The position numbers and the translations under genes are program-made. From Ascaris suum (lineage: Eukaryota > Nematoda > Chromadorea > Rhabditida > Ascarididae), in contig CM024185.1 in NCBI GenBank assembly GCA_013433145.1, positions 2,492,501 to 2,556,500 on the forward strand: 64,000 bases of DNA, given 5' to 3'. Shown here piece by piece: positions 1-14,130 of this stretch. The notes beneath the pieces are model-generated. The model saw only the letters and a program-made list of their open reading frames with translations. It did no database searches and had not been told where the DNA came from. Each line of letters opens with the position of its first letter. Within the stretch, counting starts at the first letter, position 1.

Positions 1-2013
1 AATCATAAGATTTATGATGAAAACACTCTCTTAGTAATAATTTGCTTAAATTAGTGCCAGTGAATACCAATCAGTTGCTATAATTTTACAAGAGAATTAG
101 AATAGGCGCAAGTGTCCTCGAAACTGTTCCCACTCCTGTTTCATCCGAATGTTTTCTCAATTCATTGACTCTCTGTGCAGATTCCTCGATATTCACATAG
201 GTTCACATGCCGACCTTTGAAGTGTACAATCCCATCAGTTTCGGTTAACCTCGCTCATCATTACCTTTTTGAAATGGTCATAAATTTGCAAGAGTATTGA
301 CCGCATAATCGTACGTCGTTGGATTTCGTTAAATTGCTGTGACATATGAAACGCAATGAGGCATCATAAAATAATTGCAAATCGATTTGTAAGCAAATTT
401 AGGAGAAGAGAGAGAGAAAAAAAAACGGAGAGGCGCGTGTGAGTCGGTCGATGTGGTAATGTGATGACGATGTTGGAAGCAAAATGCTGACCGTGAAGTG
501 TCACCTTGTGAATAGCGATGACGATAACGAAGAATGCCGTGAGAGAGTTAAATAAGCAAACCTGCTAGTGTGTATATGGCGCTATAGTGAGTGTATCTCT
601 TCAAAACCATTAATGATAAGATTTTCCCAATAAGATTGTTTTCCCATATACACGAGTCGAGAGGGCACGCCCCATTACAATGTCTACTGTAATATTTATG
701 AGACAGGTTGCAAGTGACCTCTCCTTATAAAGTCTAATAGATGTATAAAGAATGTGCTGACATAATAGCACTCATACAAAGGATAGGTAGCCAATGACGA
801 TTTGTCATTTATCATCATGGTACATACTAGATTAATTGACAATGATGCGAATTTATGCGATCGTTAAAAAATTTTAAAGACATTTCAAGGCACTTTCATA
901 TTGCGACATATACATATGCATATTTCAGAAGCCGAAAAGGTATGCATAACTAAGAAGCGTGCAAGAAGCACGATAGAATAGGATACAATAGAATAGAATA
1001 GCTTCATAGCTTGCTTGCCAAAAAAAGAAGCATGCGCATTGTGCAAACCCAACAATGACCAATTCCCAGATTATTACACGATCTGTTAGAGCTTCAAACC
1101 AGAGCAGTTCGAGAACTGATTCCAGAAGTTCCTTGTTTCCTTGTCGTTTCCATGAAGTTTGTCAAAGATGTTTAAACGGCTGAAAAATAGATGAGAAGAT
1201 GGAGGACGTGAAAAGAGAAGAGAATCGTTTATCAAAGTCTTTTACCCTTTATCGGCACATTGCAATTAATAACGCTCAATTGGGTCTGCAAAACGATGCA
1301 ACCAGCTTGAGGTGCATCCTCAACAACAATTACCTCCATCTGCAGCACTCTTTTTTTTGCATCGTTCATCATTTGACGTTTCCATCGTTGATTTCCTCGC
1401 TCTTTTCAATTTTCCACTCATTCACTCGTACAGTCTCTCGTTTTTTTTTTGTTCTTCATGGATGAACGCTCGAAGTCCGTCAAATATTTTTTCGTTTTTT
1501 ATTTTTATTTTTATTTTTATTTCTATTTTTATTCTTTTTTTTGAATGAGGGCTACTTACTGAGCATTCATCTAAGCGATACCACATCTGCGTTAAATTAG
1601 TAGATTATGAAATTACTAATATTTTTTATTACTTACATCGAATTTTTATAGTTATGATTGTTATGTTATATGAAAGTATGTCAGTTCAACAAAGCTGGAG
1701 AATTTTATACTTTCAGCCCTTTTTTGTATTCAATACTAAACTGTAATAACCTATATTTATTTAGTGCCAACTTCGCAAAATTGCAAACATAAAGGACTGC
1801 AAAACAACTTTATGATTGTTTTATAATTAACTGCTGTCGTTAATGGGAATTATATGCTGTTATTAACCCGTACGGGAAGTAAAATAAAAATGGATCGAAT
1901 TATTTTTGGGTAGTGGAATGCATCGCAACCAGAATGAATATGAGTAAAAACATTGTTAGAATGTGATAACCAGTGATCATTTGAAAGCGATGATGGTATT
2001 ATGCAAATTTTAG
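1..2013. other. Upstream flank of the meteorin-like gene, no exon identified
   Basis: The stretch before the first recognised meteorin-like exon should contain that gene's promoter and the exon for its signal peptide and first Cys-x-Trp motif, unless these lie outside the window. I looked for an exon ending two bases into a codon (the phase needed at 2014) and saw none that is convincing. A short ATG-started stretch near 1890 has the right phase before a GT but encodes no signal peptide. A T-rich run with (TTTTTA)-like periodicity lies around 1494-1540. Confidence 0.4.
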
Positions 2014-4989
2014 TGGTGTACCTGGTGATGAGTCGATTCGTGTAGTGCGGCTATCATGTGATCGCGGTAGTGTTGTTTGGAGACAGCCGGTTGGTGCAAT
2101 TCACGTACGGATTGATATTGGTGACAGCGAAGTGCGCCAAGTTTGTTTGAGGCTTTTGCCTGAGCACTCGCATTTCGTCTCTATACGTCTCGTTGGTTAG
2201 AAATCACTATCGTTACTGAAGCTATCCTGAACCTCACTTATGATTTTTGCTCGGTTTTAATTTCCATTTCGAAAATCACAACAATTATAAAAGAACGTTT
2301 TTAAAATCTGCCTCACTGAAGATTTGAAAGAGACTGCATTAGGATTGCTTTTAATAAAATTGCATTCAGTGATGAGTCATATAAGACGCCGTCCATTTTC
2401 AAAAAAGAGAAAGCGTACAACTTCTTCCTTCATTATGAAGCTAGCAAAGAGCAAGCTTAAATCGAGCATGAGTTGTCTCAAGTGTTTGGGTGCCCATTAT
2501 TATCATATTATTTGCTAAATCATGTCATTTATGATAGAGTGTATAGGCAAGAGTTGTTAGATAGCATGACTCGACGGTGCATATAATGTCTTCAAAAATT
2601 AGACCGTCTGCTATTTTTAAACGGTCTTGCGTTTATAAAAGTTGGTCATTACATAAACTGTTCAGATAATTAGCAACTCTTTGTTAAGTATGATATAGGC
2701 GTTGCTAAATTAGGTGATCATAACGTTAAAATCGTGATGGGGAACACATGGAGATTGCGAAGTTTTGAACGTTGTTATAGATATAAAGATTGGATTTAAC
2801 AGATTTATTTTTCTTCTCCATTTTTGTTCAGTGAATCGTTGTTTCTAATAGTATAGCATGAGCGTGATATTTGTCCTCGAGTTGCCTATGATTTTTTTCC
2901 TAGAATTTTGTCCACCATTTTTCAATGAAGATTTCATCAATAATCTTCCGCCCATTTATCCATTTATACCTGTTCAGCCGAAAAGATTCGCATTGTGATA
3001 CCCACGCAAAACATAGGATATTTCAAATTTTCTTGCGTTTATTTCACCCATCGTAATGGCAACCTGTTGGGTCCAAAGCTCATTCTTCAATCGAAATCTA
3101 AACCGTTTGCCATCGGTTGCCATTCATGCGACTTTCCACTGAGCTGCCAAAACGATTCTTTAAAAGATTTTTGCTGAGCATTCCGCTCGTTCTATTCATG
3201 TTTTTTTGCATAGTCATAGTCAAGTTTCCGCTCTCCTCGACGCCGCAGAAATATTTCTGCTTAAATTGATGAGATTAATCATAGAAATAAAGAAGAAAAG
3301 ATTTAAATTAAAAGCAAAAAGTTGTAAAACTCTTCTGCTAATTTTTTTCAATAGTTCCATTTGCTAATGGTCCAATAGACAAGCTAATATTTGTTGTTTT
3401 CAGCGAAAAATTTCGCCTCTTTGATAAACTATGCTATATTTTTAGAGAAAAACAATCTTACACCGTTGGCATTACATCACGACGAAGTCAGGTGTATTGG
3501 AAAGAATAAACTCGATAATACAGTTTCCATTTTCCTGCAATCCACTAATCCAGAGCCTTGGAAAGCAGCTCATATAGCCGGATTCAATTATGAAGTCACT
3601 GCGAAAAAACGATCCAAAAGAGGTTTGCAAAATATAATGAGATTCCTAACCATTGTACTTGCACTTCATACCTATCTGATGCCATATATTTTACCTGAGG
3701 TGCACAATAATATTCGGATCGTCAGCATGTGCAAGTAGGATTTACTTGAATTCCCGTCATAGTGGAACTTAAGCATCTGGCGAATTTGAAATTTGCTCAT
3801 TTTTATAGCAAGATGTTTGTATATGAATTTTTCAACCTCAAATTTCTCTTGAAAACTCTTCCTAATTGTAAAAAGTTTTCTGGAATTTTTCATGAAAACG
3901 TTCATCAAAACCTCTTTGTATAAATTATTCGACCTAATAAGATGCTAAAAACTTTGAAGATATAATTGTTGCAAAAGAATTATATATTTCAGCAATGCTC
4001 GATTGTAAAATATGCAACAATGAGGAAATTATGCAATCATATTGCAACGCTGATTTTAGTAAGTTTTATTTTAAGCTTTTTAGTCGTTTCTGCACAAAAC
4101 AATCATAAACGAACTTACTACATTAAACAGCTTAAGCTGTAGAGCAATAATTTTGTACGTGACTTGTGAAAATAAATTTCGCAATCAGTGCAATGATAAA
4201 GCGATCAACTTCAAAATAGAAGTAAGAAAATTTTAGAATACAATGGAGTAAAGAAAAGAAGTAAGAAAAAAAAAAGATGCTATATTTTTCAAAGTATTTG
4301 CAACGAATACAAGTGCATTTTTGGCCTAACAATTACTGTATTTGATGAAAAATGCAACTTAGCAACCATTGTTGTGCATTACGGCGAAGCATTTTATGAA
4401 TAATAATTTATATTTAATGAAGATGTTTTCAGTTTTCGAAGGAAATATTGTTGGTGACTTTGCAAATGATTCAAACGAAAAACGTCATGTTATTATCAAC
4501 AAATTCATTAGACGACCAATGCTTTACGCTGAAATATTACACAAAGAAACGAATGGTCGACTAACAGGTATCGATCGTTTATTAATAAATCCCCTTGTTT
4601 CCTAATTTCAGATTTTGGAAAATTTCGGCAAAAAAAAAACGATTTAAGCATTTATTCATCTGCGATTTCGAAAAGTTCGAACGAAACATTTCGTAATAAA
4701 TTTTGCAATACGTCAACGTTACATCTTGGATCATCATAGATTATCTTATCTGATAATATTATCAGCTACTATAATTTTTTGATATTCGCATTATCCATTT
4801 GGCCATTTGTAACAATCGTTTCATTTATTTTAAGCACTTATCGATGGTTGTTTCTCGTCTGAGGATGAACGTCTATTCATCGCACAAACTCATCTCGACG
4901 GTGTTCATGTTTTATGTTCGCTTTCCACCGAAGAGTTCAAGAGATTCGCCCACGAGAACGAAGATAACGCTCCATGCCAATTAATCTAG
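2014..4989 (+). CDS. Meteorin / Meteorin-like family secreted protein, 5' end missing
   Basis: Five exons join in frame: 2014-2195, 3404-3622, 3993-4058, 4433-4567 and 4835-4989 (stop TAG). They give about 251 residues; vertebrate family members have roughly 290-310, so only the signal peptide and first few residues are missing. All internal junctions are phase 1, with acceptors TTTTAG, TTTTCAG, ATTTCAG, TTTTCAG and a weaker TTTTAAG. Family landmarks occur in order: RLSCDRGSVVWRQPVGA then a VCLRL cysteine (exon 1); EVRCIG and AGFNYEV (exon 2); DCKICNNEEIMQSYCNADF (exon 3, matching the CxxC plus CxSDF motif that opens the NTR-like half); DGCFSSEDERLFIAQ, VLCSL and a terminal PCQLI (exon 5). 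Vertebrate meteorins are secreted factors acting on glia, neurites, fat and immune cells. The nematode role is unknown. TIMP and netrin NTR modules share the CNAD-like motif, but the N-terminal half fits only meteorin. Confidence 0.85.
2978..3177 (+). other. Possible cassette or alternative terminal exon of the meteorin-like gene
   Basis: Between the first two meteorin-like exons a TTCAG acceptor at 2975-2977 opens a 66-codon frame in phase 1, the phase left by the exon ending at 2195. It has a Cys-rich end (CHSCDFPLSC) and stops at 3175-3177. A weaker donor (ATCG|GTTGCC) after 3115 would make a 138-base exon with phase 1 at both ends, so it could be included or skipped without breaking frame. 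Family spacing between the conserved cysteines fits better when it is skipped. It may also be chance open frame. Confidence 0.35.
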
Positions 4990-5447
4990 GCATATGGTCA
5001 TATACGTTGTTTTCAAAAAAACAGCTGTTGGAGAGGAATTCCAGGTGCAATTTGATTTTGTGTATTTTGAAATGATTTCATTGAAAAGAAAAACGGTGTG
5101 AGTGGAAGGTCTGGTTAGACGTCCGGTTCTAGTCTGCTCACCCACGACGTAAAGAAGCTTTTATTATGCACCTGCGAAGTGCATTATGATACCGTCGTAC
5201 CTGTATCTACGTACGTCTGTCACTTTTGCGGCTTGAACTTGAGACCCATTGAAGAAAAAGCTATGAAAATTAACAGCTGTAATATACAGCATAGGTGGAA
5301 CTCCTCTAGCTTTTGTTAGATTAGCCTTTTAGCGTCGAAAGGAGTTATAAACATTTGAAGTGGAAAAATTTGTTGCACACATTTTGTATCAAAAAAATAT
5401 CAATGAGAAAATGCAGATTTTAGTTAGAATGATAATGAGACTAGTGG

Positions 5448-5457
5448 AATAAATAAA
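5448..5457 (+). terminator. Candidate polyadenylation signal after the meteorin-like gene
   Basis: Two overlapping AATAAA hexamers lie about 460 bases beyond the TAG stop of the meteorin-like gene. No closer canonical hexamer was noticed, so a 3' UTR of about 470-490 bases would follow. In AT-rich DNA such hexamers are frequent, so this is weak support. Confidence 0.3.
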
Positions 5458-6035
5458 ATGTGACAGCGTTATGGAGCAAATTTTAAAATCTATTGTTAAG
5501 CCATAAAATTGATCCGTCAAATAAGTGGATACAAGAACGGGTATCGTTACTCACTCATCTAGCATGTTTCGTCACTTATGTTTGCATTTCGATCACGTAA
5601 AATAAGAGGCTGCACACAACTCTGTATGCAATAAAAATGAAAATAATTGCAGCCGAACAATCATGACGGCAGTCAATCGTTGAAGGCAAATATGCTTGAC
5701 GTGCAGATCTAAGCAAGCTACGCAAAGGCAACGAAATGATTGATCATCTACGAACGAAAGTAGGCACGTTAAGAATTCACCTGTTTAAATTTGATGAAAT
5801 TTCTTTGAAAGTTGATTATGATTTATGGAATTTCCGAGCTCGCCAGGTTTGCTTCATCCAAGACCTGCCATATTTTGCTTCATAATATTACAATTTCCAA
5901 AAGGGAAAATTAGTGCCTAGTGAACGAGAGGGTGTTGATGCCTTTTCAGTACTACTTTAGAAATAGTAGTTAATAACTGCAAGCAACGAAAAAAAAAGTA
6001 ACTGAAATGGTGCAGAGGAGGACAGAATGGAAGGA

Positions 6036-6051
6036 GGGGGGGGGGGGGGGG
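6036..6051. repeat. G16 homopolymer tract
   Basis: Sixteen consecutive G in otherwise AT-rich intergenic DNA, preceded by AGGAGGACAGAATGGAAGGA. It is one of several long G or C runs in the window. Confidence 0.9.
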
Positions 6052-8532
6052 AAGGTTACTGAAGGAAAGACACAAATGATTGCGAAGAAAAGTAAGAGTT
6101 TATCGCCTTAGCAATGGCCCATTAGTCCTCTATATAGAAATGAGCAATTCGCAACAATAAAATGCTTTATTGCATTGTTCACTAGCGAATCGTTCATATT
6201 CTTGGACGAATTTTTTTTCTCCGAAAATATAAATGGCAAAGTTCTCATTATTGAGAAATGGCACCAAATTTTTTTCACTAAATGTGCCATGTGGAAAATG
6301 CTGAGATAATGCGATTAATGGTTCTCGCATATGATATCTTTTATTTTCTAACATTTCTGAGAGAAGCAGCGGAAATGAAAACGCGAAATGAAAGATTTCC
6401 TTTGATTAATTATCCCAGATGTCTTAGCGTACTGCAAATATTCACACATTGTTGAGAGGATACATTTTGAAAATCAATTATAAACTTTCACTCGTCATTT
6501 AAGAATCATGCGGTTTGTAAAATCAATGCAATAATCTTAGCCTTTTTTTTTGTTGGTTTCTGAAACTTCGAGAAAAAAAAATTGATCTCTTTTATGTTTT
6601 GCTAAAAATTTTAAAATTTTCAAAAATTTATTAATTCTCTTTGCAGAATCAAATACATATACATATAGCGTTCATAAAATCGTTGATTTTATACGGAGTT
6701 TCCATCGTCGAAATTTCCCCGCTTGCCCATCAAGCATTTAGTTTTGAACGATTAGCTTGACGAAAAATAAATAAATATTCATGAATATAATACTTTGTAT
6801 GCTGAAGCTTATTCCAAGATTTCTTATATTTTACAGAGAAAATGTTTTTCAGCTAAGCGATCAGTTCGAATATGGAACATAAGAACAACGACAGCAGTTA
6901 AGGTCACATTGAGGCCGAAATTCTCCACTCATTGTCTCTAGCCTCCCTTATTTTTCTTCTCCTCTGCTGTCTATCAGAACTAGTTTTCCCTATTTTTGGA
7001 AAGTCTTCCGATATCGTACTCATCGATATCGTCTGGATGGACGGCAGAAAACACAAGCTTCAAAATTCTAACCGACCGACAGTCCACCTGAACTAATTCA
7101 TCGATATCGCAACTTCGATTTCGTGGTTGTTTGCTCGAAAAATCGAAGTAGTTGTTTGTGAATAAACACTTACAATATCACGCGTCAGTAAAAGTTCATT
7201 TCACATTCAACTCTTCGTTACGCGACGCAATCAACAAGTTGCTTGCAACCAATAATTGATATTATGCGTGATATTCATATGTATTTAATTATTCCATCGA
7301 ACTACTGAATAAATCATTCGTATATCTGTTACTTATCCAAATGATCGATTGATTAGATATTTTAATTTTCAAATCATGCAACCGATCACAATAATTACTA
7401 GGCGCATCTGATTGGAAAAGCCAATTGGTGCACGTGGATCGCTAAGCAAATTCCATCCATCTACTCAGTTAACTTCAATCACTTTTGAGAATTTTTCGCC
7501 AGAAACTAATCACTTTATTATTCAAACTTTTATCGCCCAAATGACAAAATGTTCGTATTATGCAAATTCATAAGTGACCATGAGGTAGTGCTTGATGGGA
7601 ACGTCCTTGTAGGCAATGAATAGAGCCACCTTCAACGTCACTATGTTTATTAACGATTATAAAGGTGCAATAGCAAACGATTTGGCTATAGCGTTTTGCA
7701 TAAGCGAATGTCTCATTGATCGTAGCGATTATTTAGTGGGTTGGTGATGCGGCGGTATGGGCCTTGCATCGTTGACGTATCGACGATAAACTTTTTACGT
7801 AACAAAGAGCATAAATACCGCCTTTCGTTTTGATGATTTCTTGCACTCATCGGTTTATCTTATACGTCAACTAATCTTTATTGAAGTTATTTTCTTACAA
7901 AAAAAAGCTGTAGATACGCTTATCACTAGTAATGATGCACGACTCCGGAGTTTGATTTGTTTAATTCACTCCAGATTTAATTTTTTTTGCATAGATAAAT
8001 GAAATTAAAATATTCTGTTGTCGACCCTTTTCATAACACTGAGATGCATTTTGAGACCTAATAAGGAAAAATTTGCGACCAAAATCAATTTACAACTGAG
8101 AGTTGTGATTCCCATTGTAATGTTTGCAGCAACGAGATTGTCGTAATTTCTACCTTACATATACCTTCAAGTAAATCGGCTATGTGTTTCACATTCATTA
8201 GAGAAAAATATCACTAAAAGCAATTGGAAGTTTGCTAGAGAAATTTTGCCATAAGGGATCTTTCATCTCAATATATTCATTGAACGCATCAAAGCCATAA
8301 ATATCTTCATAGAACGTTGTTTTCTTTGCAAAATTGCGCTAATATGCCAAAGGCAAATCATGCACGCTTTGATCGCATTTGATCCCATTCACCGATGATC
8401 TCGTTGATGGGATCATCTTCTCACAAAAATAGATTATTTAGTAATATTATCTGATGATATTTTTAAATTACCTAATTTTTATGTCTTGATAAGTTAATTA
8501 TGCAACGATGGTAATTAAAAATTTCATCAGCA

Positions 8533-8570
8533 TCCCCCTCCCCCCCCCTCCCACCCACCTTTCCCTTCCT
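8533..8570. repeat. C-rich tract
   Basis: Runs of C5 and C8 and shorter C groups separated by T or A, a pattern able to form i-motif or, on the opposite strand, G-quadruplex structures. Intergenic. Confidence 0.8.
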
Positions 8571-9095
8571 CAAAGTGCGGCGGCTATAAAATATTAACTG
8601 TCGTAAATATCAAGACATTGAAACATTTCTATCGTTTAGGCAAGAAATAAAATTATCGCATTCCCTAATTTTATCTAAAAATCTCTCTTTATGATATTTC
8701 ATTTCACTTTAAATTGACTTGTTTCTTTGATGGTCTAGAATATCTAGAAAAAAAGCTGCACAAACTTTTGTCATATTATAACACCAACTCTCATTAATTG
8801 AAGAAGTAGCCTTTCTTGATAGTGCGCTTAGAGAATGTCTCGTTAAGCAACAAATATACATCTCACAGTGTCTATATGTGTTTAAAAAATATTCGATTGG
8901 CGGAAAAATTCACTCGGCAATGAAAATATTTTTTTCGGTATTGGAGGCGCTTTTTCGCTACCGGAAAAATTCATTTGATACCGAAAATGCCTACTTAATA
9001 TTGAGGTTTGCTCGTTATCTGAAAGGTTTATTGGCTATCAAGAATTCGAAAACAGAGCGGATTTTCACCTCTCGACGGTAATTACGACAACGAAA

Positions 9096-9115
9096 GGGGG
9101 GGGGGGGGGAGGGAG
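9096..9115. repeat. G14 homopolymer tract
   Basis: Fourteen consecutive G followed by AGGGAG, intergenic, on the opposite strand sense to the C-rich tract 550 bases upstream. Confidence 0.9.
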
Positions 9116-12100
9116 AAAAAATTATTTCAGCTCTCGTTTAATTGTATTCTTTTACAAAAGTCTGAAAATTCACAAAAGTAAATTTTTGTTTTTGAATTAA
9201 TTGTATTTACAAAAACTACAAAACTTTGTACAAAAGTAAAAAAAAATTAATTGTACATTCTTTTACATATTGTTATCATTCTCAATAATTTTTGATTTGC
9301 AATCCATCTAGCTATTAGGGGACAAAAAAAAAATGCTGCAAGTGTTATCTCTAAAACGTCATTAAACCTCATAAGCCAAAACCGGAAGTTTTATCACTAA
9401 TTTTTTCGAGCATAAATCTTCAAAGGAAATGTTCAGTATTATATTCGCGCACAAAATACATGTTGATTTATGTGTTTCAAAAAATGATAAATGAATCAAA
9501 CATGAAAAATAAATTTTTTAAAGAAATTTTTACTAAAATATTGCGAAAGATATATCATTTCCAATTCAAAAACAATTTATTTTCATTTATTTTTTTATAT
9601 CTTTTTTTTTCAATTTGTTTTCATTTATTTTGTATATTTTTATCAGTGTTGAAAATCATTTCGAAAAACTTTTTATTGATTGCAATATCTTTATCGTTGC
9701 TAATATTAGCCTCTTTAGAAAAACCCGCTCCAATATCGCTCTCTGCGATCAGCTCAATGCATCACATCTGCATCGAATCAAAAGAGAACGATTCTCTAGC
9801 GATTCTTAACAACATTGCATATTCACTAATAATTGATTATTATAACTTACAGAATCTTGACGACAACAACGAAAAGTAAAGATTACCGCTTTTTGAAGGC
9901 AAAGATATATTCTTCGACTTCTCTCTACATATTGAGACGTCTATTTTTGAATTGGATACGCCGGAGAAAGCATACTGAAGTTTTCGTTTTTGCAAGAAAA
10001 ACCTTTAGTATTGATGCCCATGCTCCAAATTTGCAAAATGCAATTAGCAAGCAATAAAATTTCGGCAATTCATTGCTCAATTCAAATACAAAGGATGAAA
10101 ATTTACAAAATATAATAAAATAAAATAATGACCGATTTTTATTTGAATATTTTCGCGATATTTTTTTGAATAGATGAATCTCAACATGAATTTTTCATGC
10201 AACTTGAATATACATATACGTTTCAGAGCACTATCGTTTGCGTTCAAAAATATTTTGACGAAGGGCTAGCTGCTTGGCATTTATTATTGCTGTGATCTTG
10301 ATGTGAACGCGATATTTCTTTTACCGCTGGTAACACAACATCACGAAGGTGACGAGGTTAATACGACTTGCTTTTAACTGCCTATAGCCTCTTTATTGCT
10401 GAATGCGACTTACTTACGGTTATTATGATTGAACAATTGGAGATGGTGAATTGAGATATGCAAATGTCGACCTTCATAAGCATCTCATTAGAGATGTTCA
10501 ATAAAAAAATAGTGAAAAAAAGCAAAGAATTCGACCATTTGATGATGAGAAAATTAGTAAGAGTCGTTGAGATATGAATGATGAAGGTGTCACAAAACCT
10601 TCCTAATATCCCTTTCCCTAGTTCACATGTATCTCTGTGTTATACTATGACAAAAATTCTTGTTTTCAATAATTCTACGTGCCTTTTTATACCAATATTA
10701 TGCAATATTTTTGCTGAAGATGTTTTAAAGTTTTATGCGAGTATGAGTTTATTTGATTGAGGGTGTCTCTTCTAATATTTTGCATTTACCCGAATGTTCA
10801 TTCTTTATGCTAACGCATGTATTGAATATTATATGCTAACATAATATTATTCATATGAAGACTTTTACTGAGTCATTGCTGACATTTAACGTTACTGCCA
10901 AAATGCATGTTTCTTTATTCGTATTAATCAAAACGAACAAAAAAGAATATGAAAGGATTCGAGGTGTAAGAAAACGATTGAAAAATCATTGGTTCGAGAT
11001 GAACACTAAAAATGAAATCAAAACTGTTGATTTATTGACAGCTAAGATTTTTTTTTTCGATTGTTTCGGCTATCATTTGTTGTTGCCTAATTAAATGGTG
11101 GTTCATATCTAGTAAAAATATATTCTTAGGAATATCTATTAGGAATGGTGAAATAATAGACCTCTCGCCGGGAATTGCCGAGTTCATTATTTCTTTTTTT
11201 TAAAAATTCCTTTCAACTCCTTTATATTCAGATATTCACCTGTGAGTAACTCATAACTATGAGTCGCATTTACGTTGAATCATTTTCTCGTTGTCTATTC
11301 GATAGTTCCCGCTAATACTCATAAATGTCATATCTCACTAAATTTCTATAAGGAAATCTCATAAATTGACGAAATTATGAAAATTATAAATTGTAAGCAA
11401 TTTTTTCGGAATATTCGTGTATTCATTCCACTGCATATCAAAAAATTTCAAAAGTCTTTGGTGGTTTTAGTGAAGAGATGTTTAGTTTGATATTCGCAAT
11501 GCTATCTCTTTCACATATAGCCCGTATGATTCATGTTAGAGATTTTATTTACGAATCACATTCCTCGTTGGGTTTCGCGTTTCAATGCATTTGAGGAATA
11601 ACATTGAAGAAATTAAATTTCTCATTGAATTGAATTTTTCTTCAAAGACTCAAAAAAAAAACCATTTTAAAATGCTCGTTTTACACTCACTGTAAAATTG
11701 AAATATGTATGTAATGTGTCTTCAGCAAAATCACTACTTTAAATAAATTTTATATGTTTTAATGAATAAATTATGAGATATACGCTTGTTACTTATAATT
11801 CGTTTCAGAATTTTTAGGAACTTCAATTCTAACAGAGTCGTGCTCCTTAGCGCTACAAATATTTTCTGTGTTAGTGATAGTGAAAAATGGTCGATTCGAT
11901 AGCAATGAAAGATATAAATGGCGAAGCAAATGTGTGCAACTGCTTGCTGATTCGTAACGCCGAATTATTTTGCGCGCTCTTTATGAACGCATATAAACAG
12001 TAAATAATTTGAAACGCTTAGCAAACGATCACCAATTGCATTGAATTATAGTCTCAGAGAAAAGAAATATGAGACAATATTTTTTCACAGATCGATGACG

Positions 12101-14130
12101 TCATCGATAGAGAAAATGACAGCGTGGTTCAATTAAATTGTGCGCCAATTTCATTTCGTTCAAATTCATAAAATGGACTCCAAAAGAGTTTAAAAATCGC
12201 AAATGTTTGCTTTGAAAATTTCGTGAGAGATGAGGAAAACGATCGAAGTTGAATGAGATGTGGAAAAATATGTTGATTTAATTCTCATATTGATTTAAAT
12301 CTATTTCCACACATATCAAATGTTGCACAAAGTCATCATAGTCTAAAGCAATTATGCATTCACATATCTATATACAAGAAAGTGATGAAATGATGCAATG
12401 TTCCTACTAGCGAATTTCGTTTGTTATGCAAGTAAACAATTGCTAAGGCATTATTTGTTATAATTTTGCTTATAAAATGAGACTATATTTGTGTGGGATT
12501 TATTTGCCAATTCCTTGGGTAATGCTAGCATATCTCTGTACCCATCCCTAATGGAATGGTTTTGCTCTCGATTTATCCCACTGTGTTGGCAAATAGACAA
12601 ACAATATATCCTAAATTGTGTATCGCTCAACAAAAATAGAACGAAATAATCAACTGCGCTGTAGGTATTCATTGAAATATTTGTTAATTGAATTCCCCAA
12701 ACATCGCATAAATAAGAGAAAAACAATGAAAGAGCGAACGGCGGTGAATTGACGTTTTACGCTTTTCTCTCTCGCACCCACTTAAGGTCATTAAAAGTAA
12801 ACGCTCCTCCATTCGCAAAACTTAGTTGCGATAGTGATTGCGTATAAGAGCGCTACTTTTTATGTTTTTTATTTTCTAGTAAGGTGCATATTTATGTGAT
12901 ATATCGCAGTCAATTCAAAAACTCATGGCAATGTCCTCAATTAAAGGTAAGAGAGGTTGTCAGTGCTAAAATTTTTAGTTTCAGCAACGCAAATGGTGAG
13001 GACCGCATTTCATTATCCTTAGCTCAACTTCACTTTTTGACAATATTAAAAAAAATCTATTCCCTCAAAAGCTAGCCTAGCTTCCTTCAGTAGAAGATGA
13101 AGATAGATGAAATTATCAAGGTGGAAGAGGTTAACGTGATTTGTTAAGTATCAGTTTTATAGCATCTATAGTGTCCGAAGAGCACTCAGCGATAGGGTTC
13201 GCATGCGTTGATTATGATTGCACACTCACAGATAGAGAGCCATGATAAGCGGAATTGGGGTCACCGAACATATCGTCTGCAGAGAAGAGAGAGCCGAAAA
13301 CGCATACGAGGAAAAAACGTTTACTTCTTAGCGCACTTTCCTAAATATCAATTCGCAAAATGCATTGTATCTGTATGTATGTGTTTATATGTTGTATACT
13401 TGCATCTTAGTCTGTCAATCTGATATTTTCGCTTGAGAACCGCTGAAGATGAATTTTCGAAGTTTCGCAGCTATAATCTAGGTTATATACAATAGTGTGA
13501 TAACATCTTATGACATCTATAAGTAGCGCAGGATCCTCAGCAGAGAACAAACCAGGAACCAAAGCGGAAGATCGTGGTGCATTGTTTCATGAGCCAAAAA
13601 TAAGGGTTTATGTAGAAAAAAGGAGATATAAGACTTTGGAATTTTTATCTCAGATTGGCCATTCTCTAGCATTTTAAAATTTGCGCCTCAGGCCAATCTT
13701 CCTCAATTTTTTTGCTCTGTTGTTACATGCTTCTTAACATTATATGTGTATAACAACCGAATACTATGAACGATGCTATAGTACCACGGATGGACTGTTT
13801 AAAGAACGAAAAACAGTCATTTAATTTCTTGCACTAATAAATCCAGACTTTTATTAAAATTTATTTTAACGGAACTTTGTAGTTCCTGAATGAGGATAAT
13901 AAAGACACATTTAGGCACACAGTTGCTCAGCATATACGGTTCATCCAGAATATGCTATTACATGTTTACATTATTGTATGCACAAACCACAAGCGTACAG
14001 CTTGCTATGAGCTTAATATGCAATATTGTTTTGAACTACCTAAAATCCTGTGAAGAAAAAGAGTCCTCTTAATAACGAACTTCCCAAAATAGCCGTTTCG
14101 CCACTTCCGAAATTATAGGTGATTATAATT

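Noticed and set aside
4433..4989. Naming the 3' half of the meteorin-like gene a TIMP
   Set aside because: The CNADF motif fits the NTR fold generally, but the phase-linked upstream exons match the meteorin N-terminal half and the closing Cys arrangement fits meteorin.
9460..9879. 139-codon frame on the + strand with hydrophobic stretch
   Set aside because: T/A-rich low-complexity composition (Phe/Ile/Leu/Asn/Lys), no splice or family support.
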